This document shows, one piece after another, positions 46,691-59,237 of a DNA stretch of 64,000 bases. A program made the position numbers and the translations under genes. The notes under the pieces are model-generated. The model was not told the origin of the DNA, made no database searches, and worked only from the letters and a program-made list of their open reading frames with translations. Each line of letters starts with the position of its first letter. The first letter of the stretch is position 1. The DNA lies in assembly GCA_021307315.1 (NCBI GenBank), contig JAJSPD010000037.1, forward strand, positions 186,001 to 250,000, written 5' to 3'. The DNA is from Bisporella sp. PMI_857 (taxonomy: Eukaryota; Ascomycota; Leotiomycetes; Helotiales; Helotiaceae).

Positions 46691-49362
46691 CTAGAACAGA
46701 TCACGTAATTGGCGATAGAGCTCCTCGTCTCCACCAAAGATATTAGATCCAATTCCGTTCATACCATCGCTATCTTGCAATGGCGCATAACTGCTATTCG
46801 TTCCATTCCCATTTATACCCACGCTGCCCAGCGCCATTTCGAACAGGTTCGTCATCTCATTACTCATCTGATATCCGTTCATCGGGCTGCTGCCACTTAT
46901 CCCATTGCCGACTTGGCCATAATTTTCCAGTCCCGAGATCTCGTGACCTGCAAGACCGGCCATCACAAGAGCTGCGGACGAATGTGGGTCCTCCATGCTA
47001 CCGTTGATATTGGAACTGTCCGGAGAAAGTCCTAATCTAGGGCCGACTTCTTTAAGGCCTTTGATGGTCCTCCAGAGCCGCTTACTAACCCACGATTTGG
47101 TACTGAAGCCTTTCACTAAGTCAAGCGCCATGTAGAACTCGTCTCTGCACAATGCGCTGAAATGAACTGGAGCATGGCAACTCGCCAAGAATATGACCGC
47201 TAATGCCGATGTCAGGAAGTAGTTGAAGCACACTTGCTGCGCACGGTAGATATCAGTCGTTTGATTAAGGTGTGTCAAGGCTCGAATAGTGTCTTTGGCA
47301 AGCTCCACTACGATCGTAGCATGACTGAGATTTTCTTGAATAGAATTCGCGCTATGTAGGACAGGTCTGTAGATATGGGTTCGCATTTGATTGACACGTA
47401 GGTATAGAATGATCTGGAGACGATGAACTGCTCGGGATGAAGGTAATGGTGAAAGTGAACCTGCTGCTGGTAATTGTAGCTCAAGAGGTATGGATTTTTG
47501 CCATTGAAGGACTTGGTAATCGAGATAGCCTATCTCTTCGATGTTTAACGTTGGGTTCAGACTTGAGGTGAAAGATGAGATGGATCGCCAAACTTTTGAT
47601 CCGATACGGGAGTATGCAATCATAGCATTGAGATAACCCGAGTCAATCTTCTATAAAACCGAGTCAGACCATTAGTGGATACAGCAGATGTTTGACTTAC
47701 CGGCTCGGGCAGATTGGGGTCAATGTCCAGATCCTGAAGAGCGAATGGCATCCCTGTCCCAAAGCTCCATCTTCTATCCAAAACATATATTGACCAAAAT
47801 AATCTGATGGCCTCAGATCGCTGCTGTTCATCTTTTGCAACCTTAAATAGCGAGTCTCGCCTGTGGAGCCCTAGTTCGATGCACATACGAGCAACTTGTC
47901 CTATTAGACGCCATGCCAGGGCCTCCTCGTCACAGTGAAAGTGGAATATGGCCTGATTTTCTGTCTCAGCAGGAATTTATCGAGCCACCAACATAGACAC
48001 GCGAAATAGAAAACCCAATATAAACTTACCACGAGGACTAGCAACGGGAGCTGTGTAATCTCAAAGACTTCACTGTGTAAAATGCGATCCGCAATCTTCC
48101 TCACACTCTCAAACAGTCGGTATCCAAGCTCACTCTCACCACCGCCCTCTACAACTAGCGATACAGCCAAAACCATTTTAAGTATGCAGGTTTGAATATC
48201 ATGGATACCTTGTGGAGATGTCGTCTTGGCAAGACCAGTCCTCAATGCAGCATCAATGAACGTATACTAAGTAGTTATTGGTCAGCGTCTGCCTCGTTAG
48301 TCTGTTGGGGAGCATGTGCATGGCAGATCCATAATCAACCCGATCCGATTTTCTGGCCAAAAGGAGACTACAGATTCTTGCACAAAGGCTTGCATCAACG
48401 CTTACCATATTTTTACCATGTATGATCAGCTCCTCGATATTTAGCATAGGATACATAATTCCCATTTCTTCCTCATATACACGGCACAACCTCACAACCT
48501 CATCCTTACTTAATGCCCATATTGGATCTCTGGTAGGAGGTTGTCCATTCGCATGGAGCAATCCAAGTGGCTGAGACGGTGGAGAGGCCGCCGGAGTCGG
48601 ATCCTGAGTCACGTTCCCGTCGCTCAGTCCCTGATACCCCATACTATGCAAGGTATTCTTCGCAACATCCAAGCTAAAAGTCGAGCTAGTCGGGCCTCGA
48701 AAAGACTGATATCTAGACTGCGAGCGACGTCTACTTGCCGGAGAAATGGGTTGCGCAGAGCCAGGCAATTGAGGAATGGACATAGATCTCTCTGAGCCAT
48801 GAGGGAAGGCCAATTGCTCTTCGCTGTGTATAGTGTGCTCATGGCGCATAGCATTGAGGTTCGCATATAGGTTATCCACCTGTTCCTGCAGCGAACTGAG
48901 CTTCGCATTCATCTGCCGAAACTCCTCGGACTCTTTGAACCCATTCGCGCAGCAGTTCGGCGCATACTGGCATTCGAGATTCAGGTTTCCGCATCTTTGG
49001 CAGGGCGTATTGCCGTTGCATTTTATCTTGCGACGCTTGCATTCATTACTATTGATTGTATTAGCAATTGAGCGGAATGGCGGAGACGATACAACCTCTG
49101 TATAAGAACTGTAATGAACAGACCAAACGTACCATGCAATAGAGATATATCGGTTCCTTTTCGCCCTCGTATGCGTTACGCCATCTGGGTTTGCATTTGC
49201 CCCATCCCCGTCTGCTTTTCTTTTCGTTCCGCCCTGCGCAGCGGGACTCTCCGCACTCGAGGACTGACGGCCGTTCATATTGATATTATAATCCACGGAA
49301 TCCGGCAGCGGGGAATTGGCAAGTTGATCCAAATCTGTGAACTGACTTTCGAGAATGTTCAT
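46691..49362 (-). CDS. Zn2Cys6 transcription factor with fungal_trans domain
   Basis: Five exons (49362-49133, 49048-48406, 48266-48030, 47952-47701, 47650-46691) give 773 residues. The binuclear zinc cluster is complete, Cys77, 80, 87, 93, 96 and 103 (RYISIACNECKRRKIKC then NGNTPCQRCGNLNLEC); the first Cys codon is formed only by splicing intron 1. A short coiled coil follows (MNAKLSSLQEQVDNLYANL), then a Ser/Pro-rich linker and the regulatory domain with FHFHCDEEALAWRLIGQVAR, GLHRRDSLF and LFWSIYVLDRRWSFGTGMP. The tail is Asn/Gly/Ser-rich, typical of activators. A GTG codon two triplets upstream is not a start. It is convergent with the reductase and 2.2 kb beyond HGO; control of the catabolic genes is possible but unproven. 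Confidence 0.9.
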
Positions 49363-49933
49363 AGTCACATAAACTCATCATGGTAGAAGGAGGCGGGCGG
49401 GAAGCTGTTGAGGTGCAAGACCTACGTGACAACTGCGGGGAGATGATTTGCTAAGAGAATCAAAGCTGCTTATGTAAACCTGGGGAAGGAGAGCGGCAGT
49501 GTGCCAAAAAGTGGGTCTATCCAAGCAGCATAAATTTTTACAGTCTTATACAAGTCATCCTCAAGTGGTTGTAGGCTTCTGCACCAATTAATATGTATAT
49601 GCAATTAACGATGATATTTAACACTCCATGTCAAGATACGAGATTAAGTTTCACAACATAGCCCGTCCAAACCTCTTTATATCAAGCTTCACCTGAGACG
49701 CCTCAGTCTTGACGCTATATCAAAAACAGAGTAATCGCCAAAGCAACACGAAAGGCGCCGAAAATTTATGGATTGTTATTCTTCAAGAGCCGCTGCCCAT
49801 AATTAAACAAGTATTTTACCCGGGTATCAAGTACGACGCTATCAATTCCCCCATCCAGCTCAAACTCCATTCTCTCAATATCCTCATTCCCATGGCAGCC
49901 CTACATAAGCAGAACTTAGATATCCGTAGTACC
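49363..49933. other. Intergenic, upstream of Zn2Cys6 factor
   Basis: Promoter side of the regulator and 3' flank of the 410-residue gene. No gene supported. Confidence 0.45.
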
Positions 49934-51340
49934 TTACAGCATTTGGCCGGCCTGGTAGTACCGATCGCAGCCATTCTCTAGCAACAAGTGTTTGAAGGGC
50001 ATTACAGCAGCAGCAGCAGTAGTGGAACCCGCCTCCTCCCCACCTTGGCCAGCATATCGGAACTAATATTACCTGTTAGCCCTTTGCATAGTGGATCAGA
50101 TGCTATGAGATTAGATCATACCTTTAGCTCAGGAAGAGCGCAGCACGTGCAGCATTTTCCAGGATGACAGAACCCTCCCTTGCTCCAGAACGCAGACCAG
50201 AACTTGTCGTGAGCGCTATCCTCGTCCGAATTCTCGGTGGCTGCATGTCGGGCGACTGCATTGGCTGCTAGCTGAGCATTTATTCCTTGCGCCAAGAGTG
50301 CATTGTATAACGCACGGCCCGGAAGATGATCACCATCGCTCGCAGCCTTGCCAGGACCAAGAATGACTTCGAAGGTTTGGAGCTTGCGAAAGTCGCGAAC
50401 ATATTCCAGCAATTCATCGAGCTGCTTCGACTTCTGGACGCTGAATTTGAGGTGGAGTATGCCCCCATGATGGATAGATGGGCCTGCAAACTTGATGAGG
50501 CTTGACTTCGCGAGGCTCAAGTTCACCTCATCTATTGATCGACGTTAGCAGACATCCAACATAGAACTATAGCGAGAGTTGACTTACAGAGATATTGATT
50601 ACCCTCATCGCAGGGATCAAGAGAAAGAGCAAACGTAGTAGTATACGGGTCAAAGAGTCCAAAATCAGGGCCTGTATGGAAGCATTAGCCTCGTCGTTCT
50701 TCATTGCCACAGCAAACATTAGATACTCACTGATTAAGAACCTAAACTTGGCTGTGTCCCTCATAGCTCGCTGTTGGTACTCCCGAACGACACCGTACAT
50801 CTTGCGGCTCACTCTTCTCAGCTTCCGGAGAACGTTGTCCACGTACATGTAGTCAGTGATGTTCATCTCTCGATCGCTAATGCAGATGTCGAAGATGACA
50901 AAGTGAACTTCGGTAGACAGAGACATCAAACCATTGCCGTGATTGGCACCTGGATCAAAGACAACTTGAGGGGCGTTGAGGATCTGGAAGTTACGGTCCG
51001 CTCCGGTGAGCAGGAAGCCAGGACGAGCCTGAATTAGGGAAGTTCCTTCATCAGCAGCAGATGGGATATTTAAGGTCTTGGTTGCATCTTGCTTTTGCTT
51101 GAGTGCTAGGTCGGCGAATAACGAAGATGCAGAGTAGGTTTCAGTCTTAAGACGCTTGTTGTTTACCGGCTTTGCATCCGCAATAGAGAAAATTGCTGGT
51201 CCGAATTGGGGCAAATAAATAGAATCATCCTCTTGGAAATCATCATCCTTTCTTAGTGTAAGTCTGTCATACTGGTAGGTTTGACCGCGGAAGCCATGGG
51301 TAGCAAATTGAGCTCTTAAAGCTTGGAGATCCGTGGACAT
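49934..51340 (-). CDS. Hypothetical protein, 410 aa, with C-terminal CCxCC
   Basis: Four exons (51340-50731, 50671-50588, 50531-50122, 50062-49934), with 59-, 56- and 59-nt introns, all phase-correct. Splicing replaces the frame read straight through 50672-50730 and restores LISPDFGLFDPYTTTFALSLD. The protein starts MSTDLQALRAQFATHGFRGQ and has no signal peptide. The middle contains VHFVIFDICISDREMNITD and RKLRRVSRKMYGVVREY; the third exon has IKFAGPSIHHGGILHLKF and an acidic loop; near residue 360 a Cys/His-rich patch reads CHPGKCCTCC. The C-terminus has an Ala run from CTG/GCT repeats and ends DRYYQAGQML. I do not recognise the family. Confidence 0.68.
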
Positions 51341-51857
51341 GGCTGAACGTTTGAGTGAGCAACGGTGTTGTTGCTAGAGCAATTGTCGGGGCACTAGGGC
51401 TTTAGGTTGATCGTGTGAGGTATTGAACTTCACAAGTGTGAATTTAAACTAGAGAGGCTAGAGCAACAAAGATTGTTTAGCAGCCTAGGTTGTAGAAGCT
51501 CGCACGCTCAAGGCCCCGTACCCCCGTAAACACTCGCTTGTAAGCGAGGGGGCTCAAGCGATCTAGGATAGGAAGGAACTTATACAGGAAAAGTTGGAAA
51601 ATATACTCAACTAATTTAGGAACTCAAAGGGCTATAGGTTTTCTGCTTGGCATCTTCCTATGCCTTCTATTGCCCAAATCTCAGTGTTTTAGCATTTATT
51701 AAACAAGACGTAACTACCCATATTCCAATTTTAGGGTCGAAATTAAGGCATACTCTGTAATACAGAGGTATAGATTGAAACTTACGGCCTCAAAATCAAG
51801 GTAAGGTGTACGCTGTACCCTAATTCGCCATTCACATAGCCTTATTCTCCTCAAAAT
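51341..51857. other. Intergenic, nothing recognised
   Basis: Spacer between the 5' end of the 410-residue gene and the 3' end of the FAD oxidase gene. Confidence 0.5.
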
Positions 51858-53330
51858 TTAAGCGTCTCCATTCTTTTTAGCGCTCAAATGGTCCCTACCA
51901 CCGAAAGGAATGTCCATCCTCTGCCTGCTCACTCTGAAGATATCCGGAAACCTTCCGCCTAGTATACTCTCCTCTCCATTTATCATATCAACTAGCCCCT
52001 TTGCACAGCCCCAGCAGAGCACCATACCGTGTCCCTGAAAACTCGCCACGACCCACAGGTTCTCCGTTTCAGGCACTCCACCCACAAATGGGAGCTCATC
52101 ACCACTAAATCCCATTATGCCAGTCCACTCTTTGCGTACTCTACCCTGTTTATCGTCCTCACCCCACTGACTGCCAAAATACCGTGGCGTGGTCTTCTTC
52201 AGGTAGGTGCTGATTTCCTGGTCGATAGCCGTGTCATCCACAATACCAAACAGCTCCTCGCCATCGTTCTTCATCACCGCCATTCCCCCGCCTATTATGA
52301 TATCACCAGCAAATTTCGAGCCCTGAGGACGTGGGATCATATACTCATATCCACCTTCATATATGAACGAGTATGTATAGCCCAAGCCATCCTCTGGCAT
52401 GTTCGACCCCGGCCGATGTGCTGTAACCTGTCCACGGCATGGAACAATCGAGCCTTGAAACTGCGGCCATATCGAAGCGGTGTAACCATTCGTAGCAAGC
52501 ACCACCCTCTTCGCCGTAACGACTCCCCTACTAGTTCTTACCTCCCACTTATCGTACCTGTTCTCCAGCTTGCTCACCGGCGTATGGGTAAATAACTGCA
52601 GATTTTTCTTGATACACAACTTTAACATTCCAATCACAAACCGATACGCGCTTAGGCTACCGGCCTCATAACTTATGGCCCCGATGAAATCTTCTCCCTT
52701 CACCCTAAACTTTTCTCTTGCTTCCTCTTTGTTCCAGAAGATATACCTTGCCGCACTCTCTAGATCACCCGGCATCGCTTTCTGCATCGCTTCTATAGCT
52801 TCATGCCCTTGGTCCCATTGCGTTTGGTCGTACATAATATCCACCGTATCACCACTATAAAGATCACACTCTATCCCGTTCTCCCTGGCAAACGCATGCA
52901 ATTCCTTGATATTATTATATTCGAACTTCGCAATCTTGGCCGCCATGTCAATACCATAGTCCTCTGCATTGTAGAGAAAGGAGCGGTATGAGGCTGCTTT
53001 CGTATGGCCGCCTGTTTTGGTCAGCTATGACCCTCTTGGGTAACATATGAGATGTAAGGATTGAGTACCATTTCTACCGGTGGCTCCGGAGCAAGCTTGT
53101 CGTGCCTCTAGCATCAATATCTTCTCTCCGTTGTAGGACGGAGATGTGAGGAGTCCGTGGGCTACACTTGTGCCTGTGATTCCGCTCCCAATGATTACGG
53201 TATCAACTTCCGTTGGCAAGGCATCGCCACCCTGATAATCTGCTAGTTCAGCATCAGGAGGATCTTGCCAGTAGCTTATTGTAGGATCAACTTCTGGAGG
53301 TCCCACTGGGAGAGCTGCTCGTTTATCCAT
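51858..53330 (-). CDS. FAD-dependent oxidoreductase, DAO family
   Basis: Two exons (53330-53069, 53011-51858), 57-nt intron, 471 residues. Enzymes of this family (glycine/D-amino acid and sarcosine oxidase-like) oxidise the C-N bond of amines with FAD. Seen: the dinucleotide-binding motif VDTVIIGSGITGTSVAHGL at about 42-60, the acidic end of strand 2 (LMLEARQACSGATGRNGG, restored across the intron; the ATGRNGGH element binds FAD), the second FAD strand KRVVLATNGYTA, GQVTAHRPG, and the C-terminal GFSGDELPFVGGVP and ASFQGHGMVLCWGCAKGL blocks. No signal peptide or obvious peroxisomal SKL at the end (GDA). Substrate cannot be assigned. Confidence 0.9.
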
Positions 53331-53956
53331 TATCTTTCAACAGAAGAAACCGAAACTTCGAAAATAAGGAAAGATTGAAGGAGATGACAGTTAAGCTGCA
53401 GGATACGAAACCTAGATAACCTGTACAGTCAAGCCGCAGGTTTCTTATCAAATGAGGCTGATGATTTAGTTTGACGGTCAAGATTCAAGAGTGGAGAGTG
53501 GATGGTAGTCGGCTGTGACTCCTGCATCGGGCTCACTGCGGGGCAGACCCCACCAACGCTCAAGACTTGGCTTGGAACAAACAGTTCAATGTCAGATTCT
53601 GGACCTCGATCCCAGATGAGTCTACACAGCGCGGGAGCGCGATGGCCAGGAAGAACGAAGGATGACGAGGAGAGAACTACGAACAGGCACCATCACCAAG
53701 CATGCATATCTCGTTGAAAGAGAAGAGAATGCGATTCCAGCGAAAGAGCCATCTCAGCTAGTGTACGCCGGCCGGAAAAGATAGCTATGCTAGATACACC
53801 TACCCTCAATTATCCGTTGTGATTCATCCGCAACAGGCCTGCTGGGATCCCAAATATAAGTAACAAGCGCGTATCCTGCTAGTTCGACTAGCTCCCCATA
53901 TGATATGCTCTGGTCTATCATGGAGGGAGACATGATGAACGGGCGGAAAGATGAAC
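53331..53956. other. Intergenic, nothing recognised
   Basis: Promoter side of the FAD oxidase gene and 3' flank of the five-exon gene. Confidence 0.5.
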
Positions 53957-54845
53957 TTAGAGTTCCTCTCCTTCTGTGCCAGCCTTCTTCGACTTCTTCT
54001 TGGGCTGTGGAGCACCTTCCTTTTTGCAGTGTACAATCAAGCGAGTCCATGACTCCTCCTTGTCCCACTCGAAGCCTGCAAGGACGGGAGTTTCGAGTTC
54101 ATCATCAGCCTGTACCAGTGTTACCTATGCTCTTTCATGCGGAATGTACCATTTGATGGCATCGGGATGGTGCTTACCTTCTTGCGGAATTGCTTATAGA
54201 CTAAACTTAAAGTCAGCGTCATAAAATCCACTAAAGCCATGCAGGATAAAGGCCAGTTCGTGTGCATTGAAACATATGGTTCACTCACTTGCATCTAATG
54301 CATCCTTGACTGTGACGCCTTTCAGATTTCGTGCTGATACCTCAAGTCCTAGTGGGAAATGGAGATCAATCTTCTTAACTGGTGGTTCCGTGAGCATCTT
54401 CTTCAGGTAGCCCTTTTCTGGGTCCTCGAGAGTCATAGGTGATTTGTTGATACGCCTACGGGAAGGATATCATGTCAGCCACTACATCTTCTTGAGATGG
54501 TATCTTTTTGAGAAGTGGGCTGTATACTGAAGATGTGTGGGGGATTGGTGTCATACCAGTTCAGCTTCTGCGTTTCCTTTGCAATGAGTAGCTCCTTTCC
54601 TTCAGCTTCTATAGCACCATCGTCGTCAGTGGCTGATGATTTGTGGTTGTCAAGCAACGAGGCTCGGAACGGCCGGCGTCAGCAAAGACAGGACAGTACA
54701 TACCTAAATCCTCAATTCTAAATACACCCGGCACACTCGAACTGGCTCTCCGCTTGGCGCCATCTTTTGCTGTGTTTGATGACAGGCCCTGCACAGCAGA
54801 GTCGACCTTGGTGAGTGGTGATGGGTTGCCGTCTTTGGTAGACAT
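53957..54845 (-). CDS. Small hypothetical protein, five exons, 178 aa (DUF6699-like)
   Basis: Exons 54845-54704, 54608-54557, 54455-54289, 54200-54178 and 54109-53957 join in phase; exon 4 is only 23 nt. The introns carry GTATGT, GTATGA, GTGAGT and GTAAGC donors. The product begins MSTKDGNPSP with a Ser/Lys-rich lead, then ELLIAKETQKLNWRINKSP, a central core (KKIDLHFPLGLEVSARNLKG then VTVKDALDAIYKQFRKK), a second piece LAGFEWDKEESWTRLIVHC, and a very basic end with KKKSKK. The core order (hydrophobic strand, VTVKDALDAIYKQF helix, W-rich strand) resembles fungal DUF6699-type proteins, but I am not certain of the family. No signal peptide; probably cytosolic or nuclear. Confidence 0.72.
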
Positions 54846-56963
54846 GATGAAGTGCGTTGGATTACTTGAGGGAAAGTAATTGAGTATTTTCTTACGACTG
54901 AATTCGTAAGAGAAGATTGCTAGATGATGGGTTTGGGAGTTGTGTTTTTTTTAAATGTCAGGTACCAAAGTGATGAAAGGTTGGGTTGATGAGGGGAAAA
55001 GAAAGAGTTGAAAGGGGAGCTGAAGCAGGAGAAAGGTGGTTTGACCCCGCACGCAAACAAAGTCACGCGTTGTATAGTGGTAGTAGGAAGGTGAGGGGGG
55101 GGTCAGTCAGGTAAGCGAAGTGGAGTGAATGGTTGAGAGAGCATCAGGGCAATGGGCAGTTTAGTAGCATTGTGACATGGGCACATCACACCATCACATC
55201 ATCTTCAGTTTCACCCAGTTTAACCTTTTACGGTATCTTGTATCCTACCAATCCTCAATGCCCCTCCTTTCCCTTACAACTTTTTTTCTTATTTATTTAT
55301 ATTTCTTTTCTTTTTTTTTTTTTTTGGTCGCTCTATTCTCCTAATTCATTCTTGATGATTGCTCCTTCCTCTAGTTGCTCAGCTAATGGAATGGAATGAT
55401 CTGCATTCCGGTCCCACATTTACCCCGGAATAAGTGGATCTTATGACCGAGCTCTCCCCCGCGTTATTCAGGTTGCTTACTGCCTGTAATCCCGTGACCC
55501 TGAGATGACACAGAACAGAGAAGCATCAACCATCAAAAACAAACAGCATGGGCTATTAAATCAATATATTCAACAGTCATAATCCATGCCCCTCGTGAGG
55601 TACTACTTTATCAGGTACTTATAGACATGAATGCCTCAACATGGCTGAGGGGGTTACTGGGGATGATCTTATCTACCCTGAACCGAAACTCTATTAATAA
55701 GTGCTGCTTCTCTCAATTGGATTTGCTCGCTACCATTCAAATGACTCCGGTTTCGTCACCCTCTCATTCACAGCCATTCACATGATAGCTTCTTGTTTTA
55801 AATGTCGTGAGTGCTCTTGGGCTCTGTGAAACCACATTCAGGCCAGGAACAGAACGGGGAATACCCAGATACTTTCATCTACCTCGACATATACAAATTA
55901 CAAGTATAAAAACCCTGTCTGCTGCGTATTCCTCTCTTTCGCAAAAAAGTATGCACCAGAGTGCTGATCGCATCTCTTTCATATTGCATTAAATCTTGAC
56001 CCATCGTCTGTTTCTCAACTTATGTAAGTTACTGGTTTCCCATCCTGAGACATCCCTTGACAAACTGCTTAGCCAACTATCTGCATAGGAATATGGCTGG
56101 GTTGCTTGCATAGCAATTTTCCACAAGAAAATCCCTCCCCAAGGGGTAATTATGGATGCCAATTTCCATGCAGAGGGACCAAAGACAAAGTGCTCCCAGA
56201 TCTGTATGAGGCTATCTTCGCTCACTGTGTGTCTAGCTCATCGCCTGCACATAAAAACAGTAACAACGGCCTTCGACGCATTTATCCGCTCTCCTGAGCT
56301 TGTCGTAGAGCTTCAACTTTTGATCTCGAGACACGCGGCAGTCATACCGCAGAATGGCGGCTATAATGTGAAAACAGATGCCTATTTGCAGCTACTCATT
56401 CTCCCAGAGACTTAAAGGCTGGAGCCTAGGAAGGCTGAAGCACCTCGCAAACAATTGGGACCTCAATGAGCTCGCCTCCAGTAGAAGCACCGGCCTCCAG
56501 CATATCATGACCAATAGCCAACAAGAGTTCATGACCCCCAGAGCAGGACGTTGAATTTATTGTCAACTGGCATGATAGCCGAATAGGATATTGACCTCAT
56601 CAGCGATTGAAATCTTTAACAGACTACCTAGTCTTAAAGATCGCATTTTATTCACGCCTCCTCCCCCGATCTTTAGAAGGCGATGAGAATGCTGCTAATG
56701 ATCCAGTTCGAGTTCATAGTCCTCTCCAAATCTCGTCGAAGACAACTATATCCCTGAGTAAATAGACAGACACCCCCTAGCATAGTGTCAGTTCTAGAGT
56801 ATTACAGTCTCAAGAATGGCTAATGTATGACTATAGATCGACTCTAATTTCTCTCATGGCTCAATGAAACTCGCGTGTGGAAATTCGAGGGAGCAGTATA
56901 GCCTCTCGCAATCATTCTAGAAAGGTAAAGCGAGTTATGGACGACTCCAAATTGGTGATCTAT
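54846..56963. other. 2.1-kb intergenic with a T15 run
   Basis: Promoter region of the five-exon gene and 3' flank of the GPI-anchored protein gene. A T15 run at 55311-55325 and other pyrimidine tracts are present. Short frames only; no gene supported. Confidence 0.45.
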
Positions 56964-58625
56964 TTAGCATAAACTAGCAAATGTCACCACCATGACTACC
57001 CCTAATGTCCAAGAAGCCCAGTGCGTGCTTGATTTTATAGAGCTTCCAGTAAATATGATTGGAGTTGGACTCGTGCTGAGGATTTCAATGCCTGACGATG
57101 TTGCTATTCCATGAGTATTCTCTGCAGGAATAGCTGTTGGTAAGGTGTCGACACCACCAGCTTTAGCCGTACTTTCATACCCACCCAGAGTTCTGGTCTT
57201 CGTCACCGGAATTCCAGAGCTCAGGATGTGCACTACCTGTAAAGTCTCGCTCGAACCGGGTGGGCACACATACGTCGTCTGCAGCCATGGCTTAACAACC
57301 GTAGCTACCGCATTATAGGACATCGTTGCATTAGGATAAAGTCCTGTTGCGAGCGGTAGGCGTGTCGGCGAGTACGGATTCAGCGTCGCTGGTGGATTCA
57401 ATATTTCCTTGGTAATACTCTCAAAGCTCGCATTCGGTGCCGGACTAGTATCACAGGGAAATTTTAGAAAAGATCCTGGGGTCGAACCATCGCCTTCATA
57501 GTCTAAGATGGAGCGCATCGTGCCATTGGGGACGGCGCTACCGCAGAAACCTACTGCAGCGTTGTCATTGGGGATGTTGTAGCCAATTTGCCCCGGGAGA
57601 CAGCAGAAGTGGTTGCCGTTTGTATTTACGTGCCAAAGGGCCCAACTGCTGTCGGCGCAGAGCTGGGGCCAGAGCCCTTCAACGTCGCCTGCGGAAGCGT
57701 GAGTTAAGTAGACAGTAGGTCATCTGGGAACGAATATACCTCTGCAATCGGGATTTCCTGGCACGCAACAGACTGGAACTTCAGAGTCTCCGATAACGGT
57801 ACCGCAGTTTAGCCCGGATGGACAGCAAGATCCACCGTATGGACATAGTTTTGAGCCTTCTGTACATCCTCCTTCATCATTCACTTGCAGAGACCAGCCA
57901 TAATGTATGATATCACACGTTGGTGCCGGGGTAGGTGTCGCTGTCGGCAGAGCTTCAAGCTGAACTCCGTCTGGAGATACGCTTCCATCGCCATTGTTGA
58001 ACTGCTTGTGTCAGGTAAGTTTCAACGATGTGAGAAGTGGTAGAATACCTGAACAGCTGGTGTCGAATTTTCAGGCAGAATACTGGATTTTGAGCACATC
58101 CCTACTGAATCTTGTCCTAGGCTTTTATACCAGTAGCCATACTGCCCTGGTAAGCAGCAAAACATGTTGTACCCCCCATCAGGTATCTGCCATAAAGCCC
58201 AGCCCGGATTTGCGCATTTTTCATTCCCGAGTCTGAGCGGATCTTCTACATCGCCCCTACAATCCGCATTGCCTACAATTGTTAAATCTCACACCACTAC
58301 CATCAGAGAGGTATCACGAACCGAGAGGACAACAAGCATAAGGCTGGCCATTGTTGACATATGTCCCACAATCTAACCTAGGAGTCGTGCCAAAGGGACA
58401 ACATTCTTCTCCACGACTGAATGTTCCTTCAACTCCTGTACGGTTGAACTCGGAATATACCCCGGTGTGGTCGCCGAAGCAGGTTCTGGTTCCTGTAGGA
58501 CATGTGCTACCTAATTCCATCTGTAGGCTCCACCCTCCTTTCGCTGGTAGAGAGCGTTCATATTGTCCAAGAGCGAGTATGGCATTCGGTACTTGGAAGA
58601 ACAATAGCACCCTGCTGGCATGCAT
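56964..58625 (-). CDS. Secreted Cys-rich protein with duplicated module, probable GPI anchor
   Basis: Four exons (58625-58322, 58272-58049, 58001-57740, 57688-56964) give 504 residues. N-terminus: a moderate signal peptide (MHASRVLLFFQVPNAILALG). Two related modules of about 110 residues follow. Module 1 runs from GGWSLQMELGSTCPTGTRTC through ECCPFG, YACCPLGNADCRGDVED, WALWQIPDGGYNMFCCLPGQ. Module 2 runs from YGWSLQVNDEGGCTEGSKLC through SCCPSG, VCCVPGNPDCRGDVEG, WALWHVNTNGNHFCCLPGQ. Each has repeated CC pairs suggesting disulphide-rich folds. A Ser/Thr/Pro-rich stalk comes next, and the C-terminus is hydrophobic (WASWTLGVVMVVTFASLC), as for GPI addition. Function unknown; cell-wall surface location inferred. 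Confidence 0.75.
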
Positions 58626-59237
58626 ATCGAATCATCAAAATTGAAAACAAACGAAGGGAACGAATATGATCAATATATGGTAAAGACAGTATAAGCTAAC
58701 AAAATATGAAATTTAGAGAGCGACATGAAAGAGATGTATGATACAAACGACGACAAAATCATGAACTTGAATTTAAGATGCGACACAGCGCAATTAATAG
58801 TTAATGGGTCGGGTCATCACAAATGTTCGTAATCCAACCAATTTCTTTGAACCCCTGAAATGGGAGCGGGAAGGCCCCTGAAATGTTCCTGAATTGAACG
58901 CCTGGCGTCCATTCAGAAGGGTTGCTGCATCGCTTAAAACGCCTTCTTACGCTTCATCCACCTCAGCTGTGAGACAGCGGAGAAAAAGAAAAGTTCAGCT
59001 AAGAAGTAAGATGGGGCTGAAAAGGAGTGAGAATTGTTGAAATCTGACCTAAAACACCCTCTAAAAACTCTCCACATCTCAGGCCGAAGCAATTGTATAT
59101 ATTGCTCGCTCTTTATGCCGGACATGGTAGTCGAAAGGCAAAGTCTATTTGTCGCCCATCTATATTTGTGTATGCTGTTCAACGCCAGCGTACCTACTTT
59201 ATGCTCTATCGGCGTATACAGTTGTGATTGATCAAAA
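58626..59237. other. Intergenic, nothing recognised
   Basis: Promoter side of the Cys-rich protein gene and 3' flank of the spherulin-like gene. Confidence 0.5.

Noticed and set aside
50672..50730. Read-through of exon 1 of the 410-residue gene
   Set aside because: The frame stays open through this intron, but splicing restores a continuous protein with the next two exons, while read-through ends in a stop.
52029..52595. 188-codon frame on the plus strand
   Set aside because: Antisense to the FAD oxidoreductase, whose motifs are clear on the minus strand.
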